From Rhodococcus sp. CH91 (lineage in GTDB: Bacteria > Actinomycetota > Actinomycetes > Mycobacteriales > Mycobacteriaceae), in NCBI RefSeq assembly GCF_022554085.1, contig NZ_JAKFYR010000002.1, positions 186,001 through 250,000 on the forward strand: 64,000 nucleotides of DNA, written 5' to 3'. Position numbers and translations under genes: made by a program. The notes below the pieces were generated by a model that had not been told where the DNA came from, did no database searches, and was given only the letters and a program-made list of their open reading frames with translations. Shown here piece by piece: positions 17,145 through 28,675 of this stretch (its first letter is position 1; every line of letters starts with the position of its first letter).

Positions 17145-20100
17145 GTGTATCTCAAGAGTCTGACGCTGAAGGGTTTCAAGTCCTTCGCCTCGTCCACGAC
17201 TCTCCGCTTCGAACCCGGCATCACCTGTGTGGTCGGGCCCAACGGCTCGGGCAAGTCGAATGTCGTCGACGCGCTCACCTGGGTGATGGGGGAGCAGGGC
17301 GCCAAAGCCCTGCGAGGCGGAAAGATGCAGGACGTCATCTTCGCCGGAACCGCAGGTCGTCCGCCCCTCGGTCGTGCCGAGGTGACTCTCACGATCGACA
17401 ACTCCGACGGCGCACTGCCCATCGAGTACTCGGAGGTCTCGGTCACCCGCCGTATGTTCCGCGACGGGGCGGGCGAGTACGAGATCAACGGCAGCGCGTG
17501 CCGTCTCATGGATGTGCAGGAGTTGCTGTCGGACTCCGGCATCGGCCGCGAGATGCACGTCATCGTCGGGCAGGGACGCCTGGCCGCGATTCTCGAATCG
17601 CGGCCGGAAGACCGGCGCGCCTTCGTCGAGGAGGCCGCGGGTGTGCTCAAGCACCGCAAGCGCAAGGAGAAGGCGCTGCGGAAACTCGACTCGATGCAGG
17701 CCAATCTCGCCCGTCTGAACGACCTCACCGCGGAACTGCGCCGTCAGCTCAAACCGCTCGGGCGTCAAGCCGAGGTCGCGCGACGCGCCCAGACCATCCA
17801 GGCGGACCTGCGCGACGCCCGGCTACGTCTGGCCGCCGACGACCTGGTCACCCGCCGGGCCGAATTCGCCGGACACGACGAGCAGGAGCGGATGGTCCGC
17901 GAGCGCCTCGACCACGTGCTGTCCGCATTCGACGACGCGAACGCCGAACTCGCCCGCCACGAACACGCACTCGCGCAGCTCACCCCGGGCGCCGAAGCGG
18001 CCTCGCAGACCTGGTTCCGGCTGTCCGCACTCGCCGAACGTGTCTCGGCGACCGTGCGGGTCGCGCAGGAACGCGCACGCCACCTGCACGCCGAACCGGA
18101 GGATCGTTCCGGCCAGGACCCGGACGAGATGGAGGCACGAGCCGACCGGATCGCCGCCGAGGAGGCGGAACTGATCGAGGCCGTCGAGATCGCGCACGGA
18201 GCCCTGGAGGCGGCACGAGAACAGCTCGCTGCCCAGGAGGAGGCCGCAACCGCGGCCGAACGCGCGCACCTGGCCGCGGTGCGTGCCGTCGCCGATCGTC
18301 GTGAGGGGCTGGCACGACTGGCAGGTCAGGTGGACACCGTCCGCACCCGTGCCGAATCGATCGATGCGGAGATCGCCCGCTTGACCGTGGCCATCGAGGA
18401 GGCCAGGCTGCGCGGGGTCGCAGCCCAGGCCGAGTTCGAGACCGCGCAGGCCCGGATCGACGACCTCGACGCCGGCGAGGTCGACGCGGACGCCCAGCAC
18501 GAGCGTGCGCTCGAGGCAGTGCGGCTCGCCGACGAACGGGTCGCCGAGCTCCAGGAAGCCGAACGGGCCGCGGGCAAGGAGGTCGCGTCGCTCGGTGCGC
18601 GCATCGAGGCCCTGTCGATGGGACTCGAACGCACCGACGGTGCCGCATGGCTGCTCGACAAGCGCCCCGGGGAGGGGCTCGTCGGCCGGCTCGCCGACCG
18701 GCTCCGCGTGTCCCCGGGATACGAGGCCGCGGTGGCCGCGGCCTTCGGCGCGGCGGCCGATGCCCTCGAAGCGGCGTCGGCCGACGCCGCGACCTCGGCG
18801 GTCGCGGCGCTCGCCGAGGCCGATCAGGGCCGGGTGGCGTTCGTACTTCCCGGCGCGGCCGGCCCCGGCGACACCGGCGAGCTGCCGGCCGGGGCGCGGT
18901 GGCTGCGTGCGGTGGTCGAGTGCCCCGCCGACCTGCGCGGTGGCGTCGAAGGGTTGCTCGCCCGCACGGTGGTGGTCGACGACGTGCTCACCGCCCTCGA
19001 CGTGTGCGCCGCCCGGCCCGATCTGCGGGCCGTGACCCGCGGGGGAGATCTCGCCGGAGCCGGCTGGCTGATCGGTGGTTCCCATCGTGCCCCGAGCACC
19101 CTCGAGATCCAGGCGGCCATCGACACCTCACGGGCCGGTCTCGAGCAGGCCGTGCGCCGATCGGAGGAACTGGCCGCGGCCCTGGCGGGTGCGCTCGCCG
19201 AGCAGGCCGAACGCGCCGAACACGTCGAACAGACCCTCGCCGCGCTCAACGAATCCGACGCCGCGATGTCCGCTGTCTACGAGCAGCTCGGGCGTCTCGG
19301 GCAGGCAGCACGGACCGCGCATGCCGAATCCGGCCGCCTCGCCGCCCAGCGTGCCGAAGCGGAGAAGGAACGCGACGCGGCACGCGAGAAGCTCGTCGAA
19401 CTCGAGGAACGGCTGCACCTGGCGGAGGACGACTCGGCGGGGACCGGAGACGGAGCCGGTACCGAGCACACCGCGGTCGAACGGGAGATGGCCGCGGCGG
19501 CCCTCGCCGAGGTGCGGTCCGTGGAGGTCGAGGCGCGACTTGCCGCCCGCACGGCCGAGGAGCGCGCCGAAGCGCTTCGTGGCAAAGCGGATTCGCTGCG
19601 TCGTGCGGCGCAGACGGAGCGAGAGGCCCGCGCCCGTGCCGAACGCGCGCGTGTCGCGCGACGACAGGCCGCGGCCGTCGCCGCGGCCGTCGCCGAAGCA
19701 GGGCAACGGCTCGCCGGCGAACTCGACGTGGCGGTGGCGGCGGCGCTCACGCAACGGGACGAGCTGAACCGCCGACGCGCCGAATGCTCCGAACAACTCG
19801 ACCGGGCCCGCGAACTCGTACGTGAACTGACGGCGCAGCGCGATCAGCTCACCGACGCGGTGCATCGCGACGAGGTCGCCCGCGCCCAGGCGGTACTCCG
19901 TATCGAGCAGCTCGAGCAGAACATCCTCGAACAACACGGAATCGCCCCGGACGATCTCGTCGCCGAATACGGCCCCGACGTGCCGCTGCCGCCGACGCCG
20001 TTGGAGATGGCCGAATACGAACAGGCCCGCGAACGAGGCGAGCAGGTCGTCGCGCCGCAACCCATGCCCTACGACCGGGCGACACAGGAGCGCCGGGCCA

Positions 20101-20771
20101 AGCGTGCGGAGAAGGATCTCGCGACGCTCGGGCGGGTCAACCCGCTCGCGCTTGAGGAGTTCGCAGCCCTCGAAGAGCGCTACAACTTCCTGTCCACCCA
20201 GCTCGAGGACGTCAAGAACGCCCGGAAGGACCTGCTGGCCGTGGTCGAGGAGGTCGACGCGCGCATCCTGCAGGTGTTCACGGAGGCGTATGCCGACGTC
20301 GAGCGCGAGTTCGAGCAGGTCTTCGCGAAGCTGTTCCCCGGCGGTGAAGGCCGGCTCGTGCTCACCGACCCCAGCGACATGCTCACGACGGGGATCGAGG
20401 TCGAGGCCCGCCCGCCCGGCAAGAAGGTCAAGCGGCTGTCGCTGTTGTCGGGCGGGGAGAAGTCCCTGACGGCGGTGGCGATGCTCGTCGCGATCTTCCG
20501 GGCGCGCCCGTCACCCTTCTACGTCATGGACGAGGTCGAGGCCGCGCTGGACGACACCAATCTGCGGCGTCTGATCGGCCTGTTCGAGCAACTCCGGGAG
20601 AAGTCCCAACTCATCGTCATCACGCATCAGAAACCCACGATGGAGGTCGCCGACGCGCTGTACGGCGTGAGCATGCGGGGCGACGGCATCACCAGGGTCA
20701 TCTCGCAGCGTCTGCGCGGCCGGGAGGTCGCGACATCGGTCCCCGAACCGGAAGACGAGCTCCGCGCCTGA
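17145..20771 (+). CDS. smc: chromosome segregation ATPase SMC
   Basis: SMC forms the long arms of the condensin that organises and segregates sister chromosomes, working with ScpA and ScpB (not in this window). The 1208-aa chain has the expected plan. The N-terminal ATPase half carries Walker [10 protein letters not shown] near residues 32-40. Long coiled coils at ~170-500 and ~670-1010 flank a glycine-rich hinge (~500-660). The C-terminal half has the signature [13 protein letters not shown] and Walker [16 protein letters not shown] 17145 starts directly at the conserved [14 protein letters not shown]. ftsY follows after 12 bp, as in mycobacteria. Confidence 0.96.
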   Translation: MYLKSLTLKGFKSFASSTTLRFEPGITCVVGPNGSGKSNVVDALTWVMGEQGAKALRGGKMQDVIFAGTAGRPPLGRAEVTLTIDNSDGALPIEYSEVSVTRRMFRDGAGEYEINGSACRLMDVQELLSDSGIGREMHVIVGQGRLAAILESRPEDRRAFVEEAAGVLKHRKRKEKALRKLDSMQANLARLNDLTAELRRQLKPLGRQAEVARRAQTIQADLRDARLRLAADDLVTRRAEFAGHDEQERMVRERLDHVLSAFDDANAELARHEHALAQLTPGAEAASQTWFRLSALAERVSATVRVAQERARHLHAEPEDRSGQDPDEMEARADRIAAEEAELIEAVEIAHGALEAAREQLAAQEEAATAAERAHLAAVRAVADRREGLARLAGQVDTVRTRAESIDAEIARLTVAIEEARLRGVAAQAEFETAQARIDDLDAGEVDADAQHERALEAVRLADERVAELQEAERAAGKEVASLGARIEALSMGLERTDGAAWLLDKRPGEGLVGRLADRLRVSPGYEAAVAAAFGAAADALEAASADAATSAVAALAEADQGRVAFVLPGAAGPGDTGELPAGARWLRAVVECPADLRGGVEGLLARTVVVDDVLTALDVCAARPDLRAVTRGGDLAGAGWLIGGSHRAPSTLEIQAAIDTSRAGLEQAVRRSEELAAALAGALAEQAERAEHVEQTLAALNESDAAMSAVYEQLGRLGQAARTAHAESGRLAAQRAEAEKERDAAREKLVELEERLHLAEDDSAGTGDGAGTEHTAVEREMAAAALAEVRSVEVEARLAARTAEERAEALRGKADSLRRAAQTEREARARAERARVARRQAAAVAAAVAEAGQRLAGELDVAVAAALTQRDELNRRRAECSEQLDRARELVRELTAQRDQLTDAVHRDEVARAQAVLRIEQLEQNILEQHGIAPDDLVAEYGPDVPLPPTPLEMAEYEQARERGEQVVAPQPMPYDRATQERRAKRAEKDLATLGRVNPLALEEFAALEERYNFLSTQLEDVKNARKDLLAVVEEVDARILQVFTEAYADVEREFEQVFAKLFPGGEGRLVLTDPSDMLTTGIEVEARPPGKKVKRLSLLSGGEKSLTAVAMLVAIFRARPSPFYVMDEVEAALDDTNLRRLIGLFEQLREKSQLIVITHQKPTMEVADALYGVSMRGDGITRVISQRLRGREVATSVPEPEDELRA

Positions 20772-20783
20772 CAGTATGGGTGA

Positions 20784-22328
20784 GTGAGTACCGGAGCCTG
20801 GATAGTCATCGCCGCCGCGCTGGCGGTCGTTCTCGTCGCGCTGGTCGTCGGTCTGACCCTCTACCGTCGTCGGCAGGTGTCACTGAAGGCGCCCGAGACC
20901 CCGCAGATCGATTCCGCCGAGACCAAGGACCGTTCCGGCGGTTACAAGGCGCAGAGCGGATTCAACTTCTCGCAGGGGGCGGCCGCGCCGCCGGCGCCCG
21001 CGCCCGCGCCGAAACCTGCACCGAAACCGGCGCCGCCCGCACCACCTACCGTGCCGCTGCCGGAGGAGGTCACCGAAGCCCCGCCGACGGCGCCTGCCCC
21101 TGCGGAACCGAAGCCGGCAGAGCCGAAGCCGAAGCCCGCAGAACCCGAACCGGTCGAACCGGAGGTCGCGCCGGAACCGACGCGTCCGGCACCCGAACCC
21201 GTCGAGCCCGAGGTCGTCCCCGAACCGTCGCGTCCGGCACCCGAGCGGGTCGAACCCGAGGTCGCTCCGGAGCCCGAGCCGGCACCCCGACCCGAGACCG
21301 CGCCGGAGACGGAGACGAAGACGGTCGCCGAGCCGGAGGTACTGCCCGCCCCTGTCGAACCGGCCGGACCGGCCGCCGTCCCGCCGGCGCCGCCGATCGA
21401 GGAGATCGAGCCTACCGCGGGACGCCTCGTCCGCCTGCGCGGCCGGCTGGCCCGCTCGCAGTCCGCGGTCGGCAAGAGCCTGCTCGGTCTGCTCGGCGGT
21501 GGCGACCTCGACGAGGACTCCTGGGAGGAGATCGAGGACACCCTGCTCGTCGCGGACCTCGGCGCCGCCACGACGACGAAGATCGTCGACCGCCTCCGCG
21601 AGGAGATGGTCGCGCACAACGTGCGCAGTGAGGCCGATGCCCGTGCCGTCCTGCGCAGCGTGCTCGTCGACGAGCTGCGGCCCGAACTCGACCGCTCCAT
21701 CCGGGCACTTCCGCACGAGGACCACCCCGCGGTGCTGCTCGTCGTCGGTGTCAACGGAACCGGTAAGACCACCACCACCGGCAAGCTCGCCCGGGTCCTC
21801 GTCGCAGACGGGCGGCGAGTGCTGCTCGGCGCGGCCGACACCTTCCGTGCCGCGGCCGCCGACCAGTTGCAGACGTGGGCCGAACGGGTCGGCGCCGAGG
21901 TCGTGCGGGGCAAGGAGGCCGCAGACCCGGCCGCGGTCGCCTTCGATGCCGTGGCGAAGGGCATCGAGAACGGTGTCGACGCGGTCCTCGTCGACACCGC
22001 CGGCCGCCTGCACACCAAGACCGGTCTGATGGACGAGCTCGGCAAGGTCAAGCGCGTCGTGGAGAAGAAGGCCGCTGTCGACGAGGTGCTGCTCGTTCTC
22101 GACGCGACCATCGGACAGAACGGTCTGATGCAGGCCCGTGTATTCGCCGACGTCGTCGACATCACCGGCGTGGTGCTCACCAAGCTCGACGGCACCGCGA
22201 AGGGCGGCATCGTCTTCCAGGTGCAGCACGAGCTCGGCGTCCCGGTCAAGCTCGTCGGCCTCGGTGAGGGTGCCGACGATCTGGCCCCGTTCGAACCCGA
22301 GGCGTTCGTCGACGCTCTGCTCGGCTGA
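20784..22328 (+). CDS. ftsY: signal recognition particle receptor FtsY
   Basis: FtsY is the membrane receptor that docks SRP-ribosome complexes at the translocon. The 514-aa product starts with one transmembrane helix (residues ~5-27). A long linker (~45-205) rich in Pro, Glu, Ala and Val follows, then the NG GTPase domain. GTPase motifs are GVNGTGKTTTTGKLA, DTFRAAAADQL, VDTAGRLHT and TKLDGTAKGG. A true N-terminal helix is typical of actinobacterial FtsY and differs from the amphipathic anchor of E. coli. A strong terminator follows. The linker contains an internal repeat, listed separately. Confidence 0.95.
   Translation: MSTGAWIVIAAALAVVLVALVVGLTLYRRRQVSLKAPETPQIDSAETKDRSGGYKAQSGFNFSQGAAAPPAPAPAPKPAPKPAPPAPPTVPLPEEVTEAPPTAPAPAEPKPAEPKPKPAEPEPVEPEVAPEPTRPAPEPVEPEVVPEPSRPAPERVEPEVAPEPEPAPRPETAPETETKTVAEPEVLPAPVEPAGPAAVPPAPPIEEIEPTAGRLVRLRGRLARSQSAVGKSLLGLLGGGDLDEDSWEEIEDTLLVADLGAATTTKIVDRLREEMVAHNVRSEADARAVLRSVLVDELRPELDRSIRALPHEDHPAVLLVVGVNGTGKTTTTGKLARVLVADGRRVLLGAADTFRAAAADQLQTWAERVGAEVVRGKEAADPAAVAFDAVAKGIENGVDAVLVDTAGRLHTKTGLMDELGKVKRVVEKKAAVDEVLLVLDATIGQNGLMQARVFADVVDITGVVLTKLDGTAKGGIVFQVQHELGVPVKLVGLGEGADDLAPFEPEAFVDALLG
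21147..21290 (+). repeat. 48-bp in-frame repeat in the FtsY linker
   Basis: Three consecutive imperfect 48-bp (16-codon) units encode EPVEPEVAPEPTRPAP, then the same with V/S changes, then ERVEPEVAPEPEPAP. They lie in the Pro/Glu linker between the membrane helix and the GTPase. The repeat keeps frame, so its copy number may vary without harming the protein. Confidence 0.75.
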
Positions 22329-22343
22329 TCCGTCCCGGGCCCT

Positions 22344-22380
22344 CCGGCCGCTGTCCGCTCCTGCGGACAGCGGCCGGTTT
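22344..22380 (+). terminator. strong intrinsic terminator after ftsY
   Basis: A perfect 15-bp GC-rich stem (22344-22358 with 22363-22377) with a TCCT loop is followed by TTT. It begins 16 bp after the ftsY stop and separates the smc-ftsY unit from the nitrogen genes. Confidence 0.88.
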
Positions 22381-22410
22381 CGTCGGTGAGGACGCCGCTG
22401 CGAACACTGT

Positions 22411-22480
22411 GAAACAAGGACGAAACAAGGTCGCTTCCTGCGTTCACGCCGACGAAACAGCGCAGCGCCTCCACCGAAAC
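22411..22480 (+). promoter_or_regulatory. putative GlnR operator upstream of amt
   Basis: Actinobacterial GlnR sites have the form gTnAC-n6-GaAAC, repeated once more after n6. Here TTCAC at 22443, GAAAC at 22454, a weak GCGCC at 22465 and GAAAC at 22476 are each separated by exactly 6 bp. A further pair, GAAAC at 22411 and GAAAC at 22422, is also spaced by 6 bp. The site lies 64-133 bp before the amt start, where an activator would act. GlnR control of amt-glnB-glnD is known in mycobacteria and Streptomyces. Binding here is inferred. Confidence 0.6.
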
Positions 22481-22543
22481 ATCGGGGCAGCAAGCTTTCC
22501 CTCGACAACGCGCCGCTCGGCGCGGCCTACAGGGAGGTTGCAA

Positions 22544-23851
22544 GTGGAGGAAGTGGTGAACACGGGCGACGCGGCATGGATGCTGATGGCTGCGTCCCTC
22601 GTGCTGCTGATGACCCCGGGCCTGGCGTTCTTCTACGGTGGGATGTCGCGGTCCAAGTCCGTGCTGAACATGATGATGATGTCCTTCGGCGCGATGGCGC
22701 TCATCGGTGTCATCTACGTGCTGTGGGGCTGGTCCATGTCCTACGGGACCCAGAACGTGCTCGGCATCTTCGCGAACCCGTTCGAACAGTTCGGCCTGCA
22801 GGGTGCCATCTACGACGAGAACGGCGAGTTCCTCCCCGGACTCGGCAACTACCCGCAGATCATCGACATCGGCTTCCAGGTGACCTTCGCGATCATCACC
22901 ACCGCGCTGATCAGCGGTGCGCTCGCCGAGCGCGTGAAGTTCGGTACGTGGATGGCGTTCGTCGCGATCTGGGTGACCTGCGCATACTTCCCGCTCGCCC
23001 ACATGGTGTGGGGTGGCGGACTGCTGTCGGGCTCCGAGGACAGCATCGCGGCCGCACTGTTCGGAACCGTCGACGACGGTGAGGGCGGCTTGACCGCCGC
23101 GGTTCACCCGATCGACTTCGCCGGTGGCACGGTCGTGCACATCAACGCCGGTATCGCGGCCCTGGTCCTGGCTCTCGTCGTCGGCAAGCGCGCCGGCTTC
23201 GGACGCACCGCCTTCCGCCCCCACAACCTGCCCTTCGTCATGCTCGGCGCCGCCCTGCTGTGGTTCGGATGGTTCGGCTTCAACGCGGGCTCGGCCTTCG
23301 CCGCCGACGGCACCGCCGGCCTGGCCTGGGTCAACACCACCACCGCCACTGCTGCCGCCATCCTCGGCTGGCTCGTCACCGAGCGGTTCCGTGACGGCAA
23401 GGCGACCAGCCTCGGTGCTGCTTCCGGTGCGGTCGCAGGCCTGGTGGCCATCACTCCCGCTGCCGGTTCGCTGAGCCCGGTCGGATCGATCGCGCTCGGT
23501 GTGATCGCCGGTGTCCTGTCCGCCCTCGCGGTGGGCCTGAAGTACCGGTTCGGTTACGACGACTCGCTCGACGTCGTCGGTGTCCACCTCGTGTCGGGCC
23601 TGTGGGGCACCGTCGCCATCGGTTTCCTCGGCACCGAGACCGGACTGTTCTACGGTGGCGACTACAAGCAGCTCGTCATTCAGATCGTCATCGCAGTCGT
23701 CGCCCTGGTGTTCACCGCCATCGTCACTGCAGTGATCGCCTTCGCGCTCAAGCCGATGGGCTGGCGCGTGACCGACGAGGAAGAGGCCCGCGGTATCGAC
23801 GAAGCCGAGCATGCGGAATCCGCATACGACTTCGCGCCGGCTCTCAAGTGA
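22544..23851 (+). CDS. amt: ammonium transporter Amt
   Basis: Amt is a trimeric membrane channel that takes up ammonium when nitrogen is scarce. The 435-aa product has about 11 hydrophobic segments. Family blocks include LMTPGLAFFYGGM near the N-terminus, the pore histidine region GGTVVHINAGIAAL, and the second pore histidine in DVVGVHLVSGLWG. GTG 22544 follows AGGGAGG at 22531 with 6-bp spacing; the frame is open upstream to 22409 but through a probable operator. Two further in-frame GTGs lie at 22553 and 22556. glnB follows after 63 bp and encodes the PII protein that plugs this channel. Confidence 0.95.
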   Translation: MEEVVNTGDAAWMLMAASLVLLMTPGLAFFYGGMSRSKSVLNMMMMSFGAMALIGVIYVLWGWSMSYGTQNVLGIFANPFEQFGLQGAIYDENGEFLPGLGNYPQIIDIGFQVTFAIITTALISGALAERVKFGTWMAFVAIWVTCAYFPLAHMVWGGGLLSGSEDSIAAALFGTVDDGEGGLTAAVHPIDFAGGTVVHINAGIAALVLALVVGKRAGFGRTAFRPHNLPFVMLGAALLWFGWFGFNAGSAFAADGTAGLAWVNTTTATAAAILGWLVTERFRDGKATSLGAASGAVAGLVAITPAAGSLSPVGSIALGVIAGVLSALAVGLKYRFGYDDSLDVVGVHLVSGLWGTVAIGFLGTETGLFYGGDYKQLVIQIVIAVVALVFTAIVTAVIAFALKPMGWRVTDEEEARGIDEAEHAESAYDFAPALK

Positions 23852-23878
23852 TAAGAAGACCACGACAGTGAGCAGTGA

Positions 23879-24253
<375 letters not shown>

Positions 24254-24273
24254 CCCCAAGGGGTCCGGCACTC

Positions 24274-24315
24274 GAGGCCCTGATTCCGCTGCCCGGGCAG
24301 CGGGATCGGGGCCTC
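24274..24315 (+). terminator. long hairpin between glnB and glnD
   Basis: Bases 24274-24294 pair with 24295-24315 over 21 positions including two G-U wobbles, a nearly perfect inverted repeat with a minimal loop. It starts 20 bp after the glnB stop and ends 2 bp before the chosen glnD start. It could end most amt-glnB transcripts so that glnD is made in smaller amounts, or stabilise the amt-glnB 3' end. Confidence 0.7.
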
Positions 24316-24317
24316 CC

Positions 24318-26783
24318 GTGTACTCGGACCGAAAGTCTGAGGTCGGGTCCTCGGGCCGCTCGCCTGCGCCGGGCGCCGCCGCCGACCTGGCGGTGGCCCG
24401 CGACACCCTGCTCTCCGGGGGGCCGCGTAGCCGCCGGCTGGACACGGTCGCCCTGCGCCATGCCCTCGTGGACCTGCACGAATTCTGGTTGACGACGAAG
24501 AGTTCCGAGGTCGGGATCAAGGGAGAGGGTGGCTTCGCCATCGTCGCCGTCGGAGGTCTCGGCCGCCGCGAGATGCTCCCGTACTCCGACCTCGATCTCA
24601 TCCTGCTCCACGACGACATGGCCCCGGCCGTGGTGTCGAAGGTCGCCGATCAGCTCTGGTATCCGCTGTGGGACGCGCACATCAAACTCGACCACAGCGT
24701 CCGGACCGTTCCGCAGGCCCTCCAGGTGTTCTCGGCCGATCTCACCGCTGCGCTGGGGATGCTCGAGGCCCGGCACATCGCGGGCGACGCCCAGCTGAGC
24801 AATCTGCTCATCGGCGGTGTGCGGCGTCAGTGGCGTACCGGGATCCGCTCCCGGTTCGACGAACTCATCGAGATGACCGAGGCGAGGTGGGAGCGAAGCG
24901 GACAGATCGCTCACCGAGCCGAGCCCGACCTCAAGAGCGGTCGCGGCGGGTTGCGGGACGTGCAGTTGCTCAATGCCCTGTCCGTCGCGCAGCTCACCGA
25001 CGGCATGCCGGGACTGGGGCCGGACGTGCCCGGCGGCGGCCTCGCGGCCGCCCACCGCAGACTGCTCGATGTCCGCACCGAACTGCACCGCGTCGCGGGC
25101 CGATCCCGTGATCAGCTGCGTGCCCAGGACGCCGACGAGATCGCCGCGGCGCTGCGGATCGGGGACCGTTTCGATCTCGCGCGGGTGCTCACCGAATCGG
25201 CCCGTACCGTCAGCTACTCCGTGGACGTGGGTCTGCGCACGGCCGCGAATTCGCTACCGCGCAAGGGCCTGTCCCGATTGCGTCGCGGGCCGGTACGACG
25301 TCCCCTCGACGAGGGAGTCGTCGAACACGGGGGAGAGGTGGCTCTCGCGCGCGACGCCCATCCGCGCCGGGACCCGGGTTTGATCACGCGGGTCGCTGCT
25401 GCGGCCGCGCAGGGCGGGTTGCCCGTCTCGGCGGCGACACTCACCCGGCTCGCCGACCACGCTCCCGAGCTGCGCGAGCCCTGGCCACGCGAGGCGCTCG
25501 ACGACTTTCTGGTGCTCCTGGGCTCGGGCCGCCGGGCGGTTGACGTCATCGAGTCGCTGGATCGGACCGGGCTCTGGGGACGGCTGCTCCCCGAATGGGG
25601 TGCGGTACGCGATCTCCCCCCACGCGACGCCGTCCACACCTGGACCGTCGACCGGCATCTGGTCGAGACGGCGGTGTACGCGAGCGAACTGACCACGCGG
25701 GTCGCGCGCCCGGACCTGCTCGTGCTCGGAGCGCTGCTGCACGACATCGGCAAAGGCCGCGGCGGGGACCACTCCGTGGTCGGAGCCGAGCTCGCCCTGC
25801 AGATCGGGCGCCGGATGGGATTGTGGCCGTCGGATCTCGCCCTGCTCACGGCAATGGTGCGGCACCACCTGCTGCTGCCGCATACCGCGACCCGCCGGGA
25901 TCTCGAGGATCCCGAGACGGTGGCGTCGGTGGTCGATGCGCTCGGCGGCGATCCGGTCCTGCTCGATCTGCTCCACGCTCTCGCCGAGGCGGACTCGCAG
26001 GCCACGGGCCCCGGCGTGTGGGGTGACTGGAAGGCGGCTCTGATCCGGGAACTCGTGCGTCGTTGCCGGATGATGATGGCGGGTGACGAGTTGCCCGCGC
26101 CGGATCCGATCGACCCCGGGCTCGTTCGCCTCGCCGAGGAGGGCGCCCTGCACGTCGCGCTCGAGGCGCGCGAGGACGGCCGCAGTTTCACCGCGACCTT
26201 CGTCGCGCCCGACGAGAGGGGAGTGCTGTCCGACGAGGCGGGAGTGCTCTCGCTGCACGGTCTGCGGGTGCTCTCGGCGTCGATCGCCAGCCACGCCGGC
26301 AGTACCGTCAACACGTTCGTCGTGGTTCCGCGGTTCGGTTCTCCTCCGGAAGCCGCCCTGCTACGGCAGGAACTCGTGCGGGCGAAATCCGGTGATCTCG
26401 ACCTGCTCGGGGCACTGGAGGCGAAGGACCGGGCCGCGCTCGAGAGCCGGCTTCCCGAACGCACAGCGCGAGCGGTGCCCGTCAGCGGGGCACTCGCGCC
26501 GCCGCGGATCATCTGGTTCGAGACGAACGAACCGGGTCAGGTCGTGCTCGAGATCCGATCGGAGGACCGGATCGGACTGTTGTGCCGACTCGCCGACGTC
26601 TTCGAACGTGTCGGAGCCGACGTGCGATGGGCGCGGGTGAGCACGCTGGGTTCGACGGTGATCGACTCGTTCTGCGTCGATCTTGCCGGCGCCCACACCC
26701 GCGTCTCCCGGGAACGTCTCGAAGGGGAGCTTCTCGCGGTCCTGCCCGCTCCCGGCCCGGCCGAGGTTGCCGACACGAAGTGA
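24318..26783 (+). CDS. glnD: PII-modifying nucleotidyltransferase GlnD
   Basis: GlnD adds and removes a nucleotidyl group on PII according to glutamine level. The 821-aa product has the nucleotidyltransferase motif [15 protein letters not shown] (active-site Asp pair) near residues 78-92. An HD phosphohydrolase domain has [14 protein letters not shown] near the middle, and two ACT domains sit in the last 200 residues, the glutamine sensors. GTG 24318 was chosen because the homologous part begins about 21 residues later and the length then matches the mycobacterial protein. An ATG at 24243, overlapping glnB and with a better ribosome site, would add 25 residues encoded by the hairpin. Confidence 0.9.
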   Translation: MYSDRKSEVGSSGRSPAPGAAADLAVARDTLLSGGPRSRRLDTVALRHALVDLHEFWLTTKSSEVGIKGEGGFAIVAVGGLGRREMLPYSDLDLILLHDDMAPAVVSKVADQLWYPLWDAHIKLDHSVRTVPQALQVFSADLTAALGMLEARHIAGDAQLSNLLIGGVRRQWRTGIRSRFDELIEMTEARWERSGQIAHRAEPDLKSGRGGLRDVQLLNALSVAQLTDGMPGLGPDVPGGGLAAAHRRLLDVRTELHRVAGRSRDQLRAQDADEIAAALRIGDRFDLARVLTESARTVSYSVDVGLRTAANSLPRKGLSRLRRGPVRRPLDEGVVEHGGEVALARDAHPRRDPGLITRVAAAAAQGGLPVSAATLTRLADHAPELREPWPREALDDFLVLLGSGRRAVDVIESLDRTGLWGRLLPEWGAVRDLPPRDAVHTWTVDRHLVETAVYASELTTRVARPDLLVLGALLHDIGKGRGGDHSVVGAELALQIGRRMGLWPSDLALLTAMVRHHLLLPHTATRRDLEDPETVASVVDALGGDPVLLDLLHALAEADSQATGPGVWGDWKAALIRELVRRCRMMMAGDELPAPDPIDPGLVRLAEEGALHVALEAREDGRSFTATFVAPDERGVLSDEAGVLSLHGLRVLSASIASHAGSTVNTFVVVPRFGSPPEAALLRQELVRAKSGDLDLLGALEAKDRAALESRLPERTARAVPVSGALAPPRIIWFETNEPGQVVLEIRSEDRIGLLCRLADVFERVGADVRWARVSTLGSTVIDSFCVDLAGAHTRVSRERLEGELLAVLPAPGPAEVADTK

Positions 26784-26899
26784 CCGTGCGGGTGACCCGT
26801 CGCCGGGGGGCGGGCCACCCGCGGTCGCGCCTCGACACGAGCGGTTACCCTGGTTCGCAGCATTGTCCGCATCTTCGTCAGAGCTCAGGAGCGCATTCG

Positions 26900-28468
26900 G
26901 TGTTCGAATCCCTTTCCGACAGGTTGACAGGGGTCCTGAAGGACCTGCGCGGCAAGGGCCGGCTGTCCGACGCCGACATCGACGCGACCTGCCGCGAGAT
27001 CCGGCTGGCCCTGCTCGAAGCCGACGTCGCATTGCCGGTCGTCCGCGAGTTCATCAAGAAGATCAAGGAGCGGGCCAAGGGCGCCGAGGTCCACGGTGCG
27101 CTGAACCCGGCCCAGCAGGTCGTCAAGATCGTCAACGAGGAGCTCGTCGGGATCCTCGGTGGGGAGACCCGGCGACTGCGATTCGCGAAGACGCCTCCGA
27201 CGGTCGTCATGCTCGCGGGTCTGCAGGGTGCGGGTAAGACGACCCTCGCGGGCAAGCTCGCGAAATGGCTCAAGGGCCAGGGACACACCCCCTTGCTGGT
27301 GGCGTGCGACCTCCAGCGCCCCGGCGCCGTCACCCAGCTGCAAGTGGTGGGCGAGCGCGCCGGCGTCGCGGTGTTCGCTCCGCACCCCGGTACCTCCATC
27401 GGTGGCGGCGACAACGCGCTCGGTGTCACGGCCGCCGACCCGATCGCGGTGGCCGAACAGGGTATCGCCGAGGCCCGCACCAAGCAGTACGACGTCGTGA
27501 TCGTCGATACCGCCGGTCGTCTCGGCATCGACGAGGAACTCATGGCGCAGGCCGCGGGCATCCGCGACGCGGTGAATCCCGACGAGGTGCTGTTCGTTCT
27601 CGACGCCATGATCGGCCAGGACGCCGTGAGCACCGCCGAAGCGTTCCGCGAGGGCGTGGGTTTCACCGGCGTGGTGCTCACCAAGCTCGACGGCGACGCC
27701 CGCGGTGGTGCCGCGCTCAGCGTCCGCGAACTGACCGGACAGCCGATCATGTTCGCGTCCACGGGTGAGAAGCTCGAGGACTTCGACGTCTTCCACCCCG
27801 AACGTATGGCGAGCCGCATCCTCGGCATGGGTGACGTGCTCACCCTCATCGAGCAGGCCGAGCAGGTCTTCGACGCCCAGCAGGCCGAGGCCACCGCCGG
27901 CAAGATCGGTTCGGGCGAGCTGACCCTCGAGGACTTCCTCGAGCAGATGATGGCCGTGCGGAAGATGGGCCCCATCGCCAACCTCCTGGGCATGCTGCCC
28001 GGGGCCGGCCAGATGAAGGACGCCCTGGCCAACGTCGACGAGAAGCAGCTCGACCGGATCCAGGCGATCATCCGGGGCATGACACCGGAGGAACGTGCCA
28101 ACCCGAAGATCATCAACGGATCACGGCGCCTGCGTATCGCCAACGGCTCCGGTGTGAAGGTCTCCGACGTCAATCAGCTCGTCGACCGCTTCTTCGAGGC
28201 CCGGAAGATGATGACCGCGATGGCCGGGCAGATGGGTATCCCGGGAGCCCGCAAGAACCAGCGCAAGAAGGGCAAGAAGGGGAAGAAGGGTGGGCGCGGC
28301 CCCACCCCGCCGAAGGTCCGGGGCGGCCTGCCCGGCGGTTTCCCCGGCCTGCCGGGAGGTATGCCCGCCGGGATGCCCGACCTGTCGAAGATGCCGAAGG
28401 GGCTCGACGAGCTTCCTCCGGGTCTCGAGGGCTTCGACCTGTCGAAGCTGAAATTCCCCAAGAACTGA
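26900..28468 (+). CDS. ffh: signal recognition particle protein Ffh
   Basis: Ffh binds signal sequences and 4.5S RNA and delivers ribosomes to FtsY. The 522-aa product has an N domain (residues ~1-85) and a G domain with GLQGAGKTTLAGKLA, VIVDTAGRLGID and TKLDGDARGG. The methionine-rich M domain has the RNA-binding block KIINGSRRLRIANGSG. A Lys-rich then Gly/Pro/Met-rich tail of about 90 residues follows. GTG 26900 starts at VFESLSDRL, the family N-terminus. The frame is open upstream to 26582 but inside glnD. Confidence 0.95.
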   Translation: MFESLSDRLTGVLKDLRGKGRLSDADIDATCREIRLALLEADVALPVVREFIKKIKERAKGAEVHGALNPAQQVVKIVNEELVGILGGETRRLRFAKTPPTVVMLAGLQGAGKTTLAGKLAKWLKGQGHTPLLVACDLQRPGAVTQLQVVGERAGVAVFAPHPGTSIGGGDNALGVTAADPIAVAEQGIAEARTKQYDVVIVDTAGRLGIDEELMAQAAGIRDAVNPDEVLFVLDAMIGQDAVSTAEAFREGVGFTGVVLTKLDGDARGGAALSVRELTGQPIMFASTGEKLEDFDVFHPERMASRILGMGDVLTLIEQAEQVFDAQQAEATAGKIGSGELTLEDFLEQMMAVRKMGPIANLLGMLPGAGQMKDALANVDEKQLDRIQAIIRGMTPEERANPKIINGSRRLRIANGSGVKVSDVNQLVDRFFEARKMMTAMAGQMGIPGARKNQRKKGKKGKKGGRGPTPPKVRGGLPGGFPGLPGGMPAGMPDLSKMPKGLDELPPGLEGFDLSKLKFPKN

Positions 28469-28473
28469 CGCGG

Positions 28474-28512
28474 ACCGGCATCCGGCGGCCGCGAGCCACC
28501 GGGTGCCGGTTT
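28474..28512 (+). terminator. terminator after ffh
   Basis: A 12-bp stem (28474-28485 with 28499-28510, one G-U pair) with a 13-nt loop is followed by TT. It begins 5 bp after the ffh stop. Confidence 0.7.
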
Positions 28513-28675
28513 CGTCCTGGCTCGCGCATCTGGCAGAATGGTGCGCTGTCGTCGCATCCGGTTACGTACCGCGCGGCGGTCACAGGATAGAGGCAAAACC
28601 GGGCGTGCCAGAAGGGCGCGTCGTCCGAATTGCACGTGACACGCGCCCAGGCGCACCCCGAAGGAGAACACAGCA

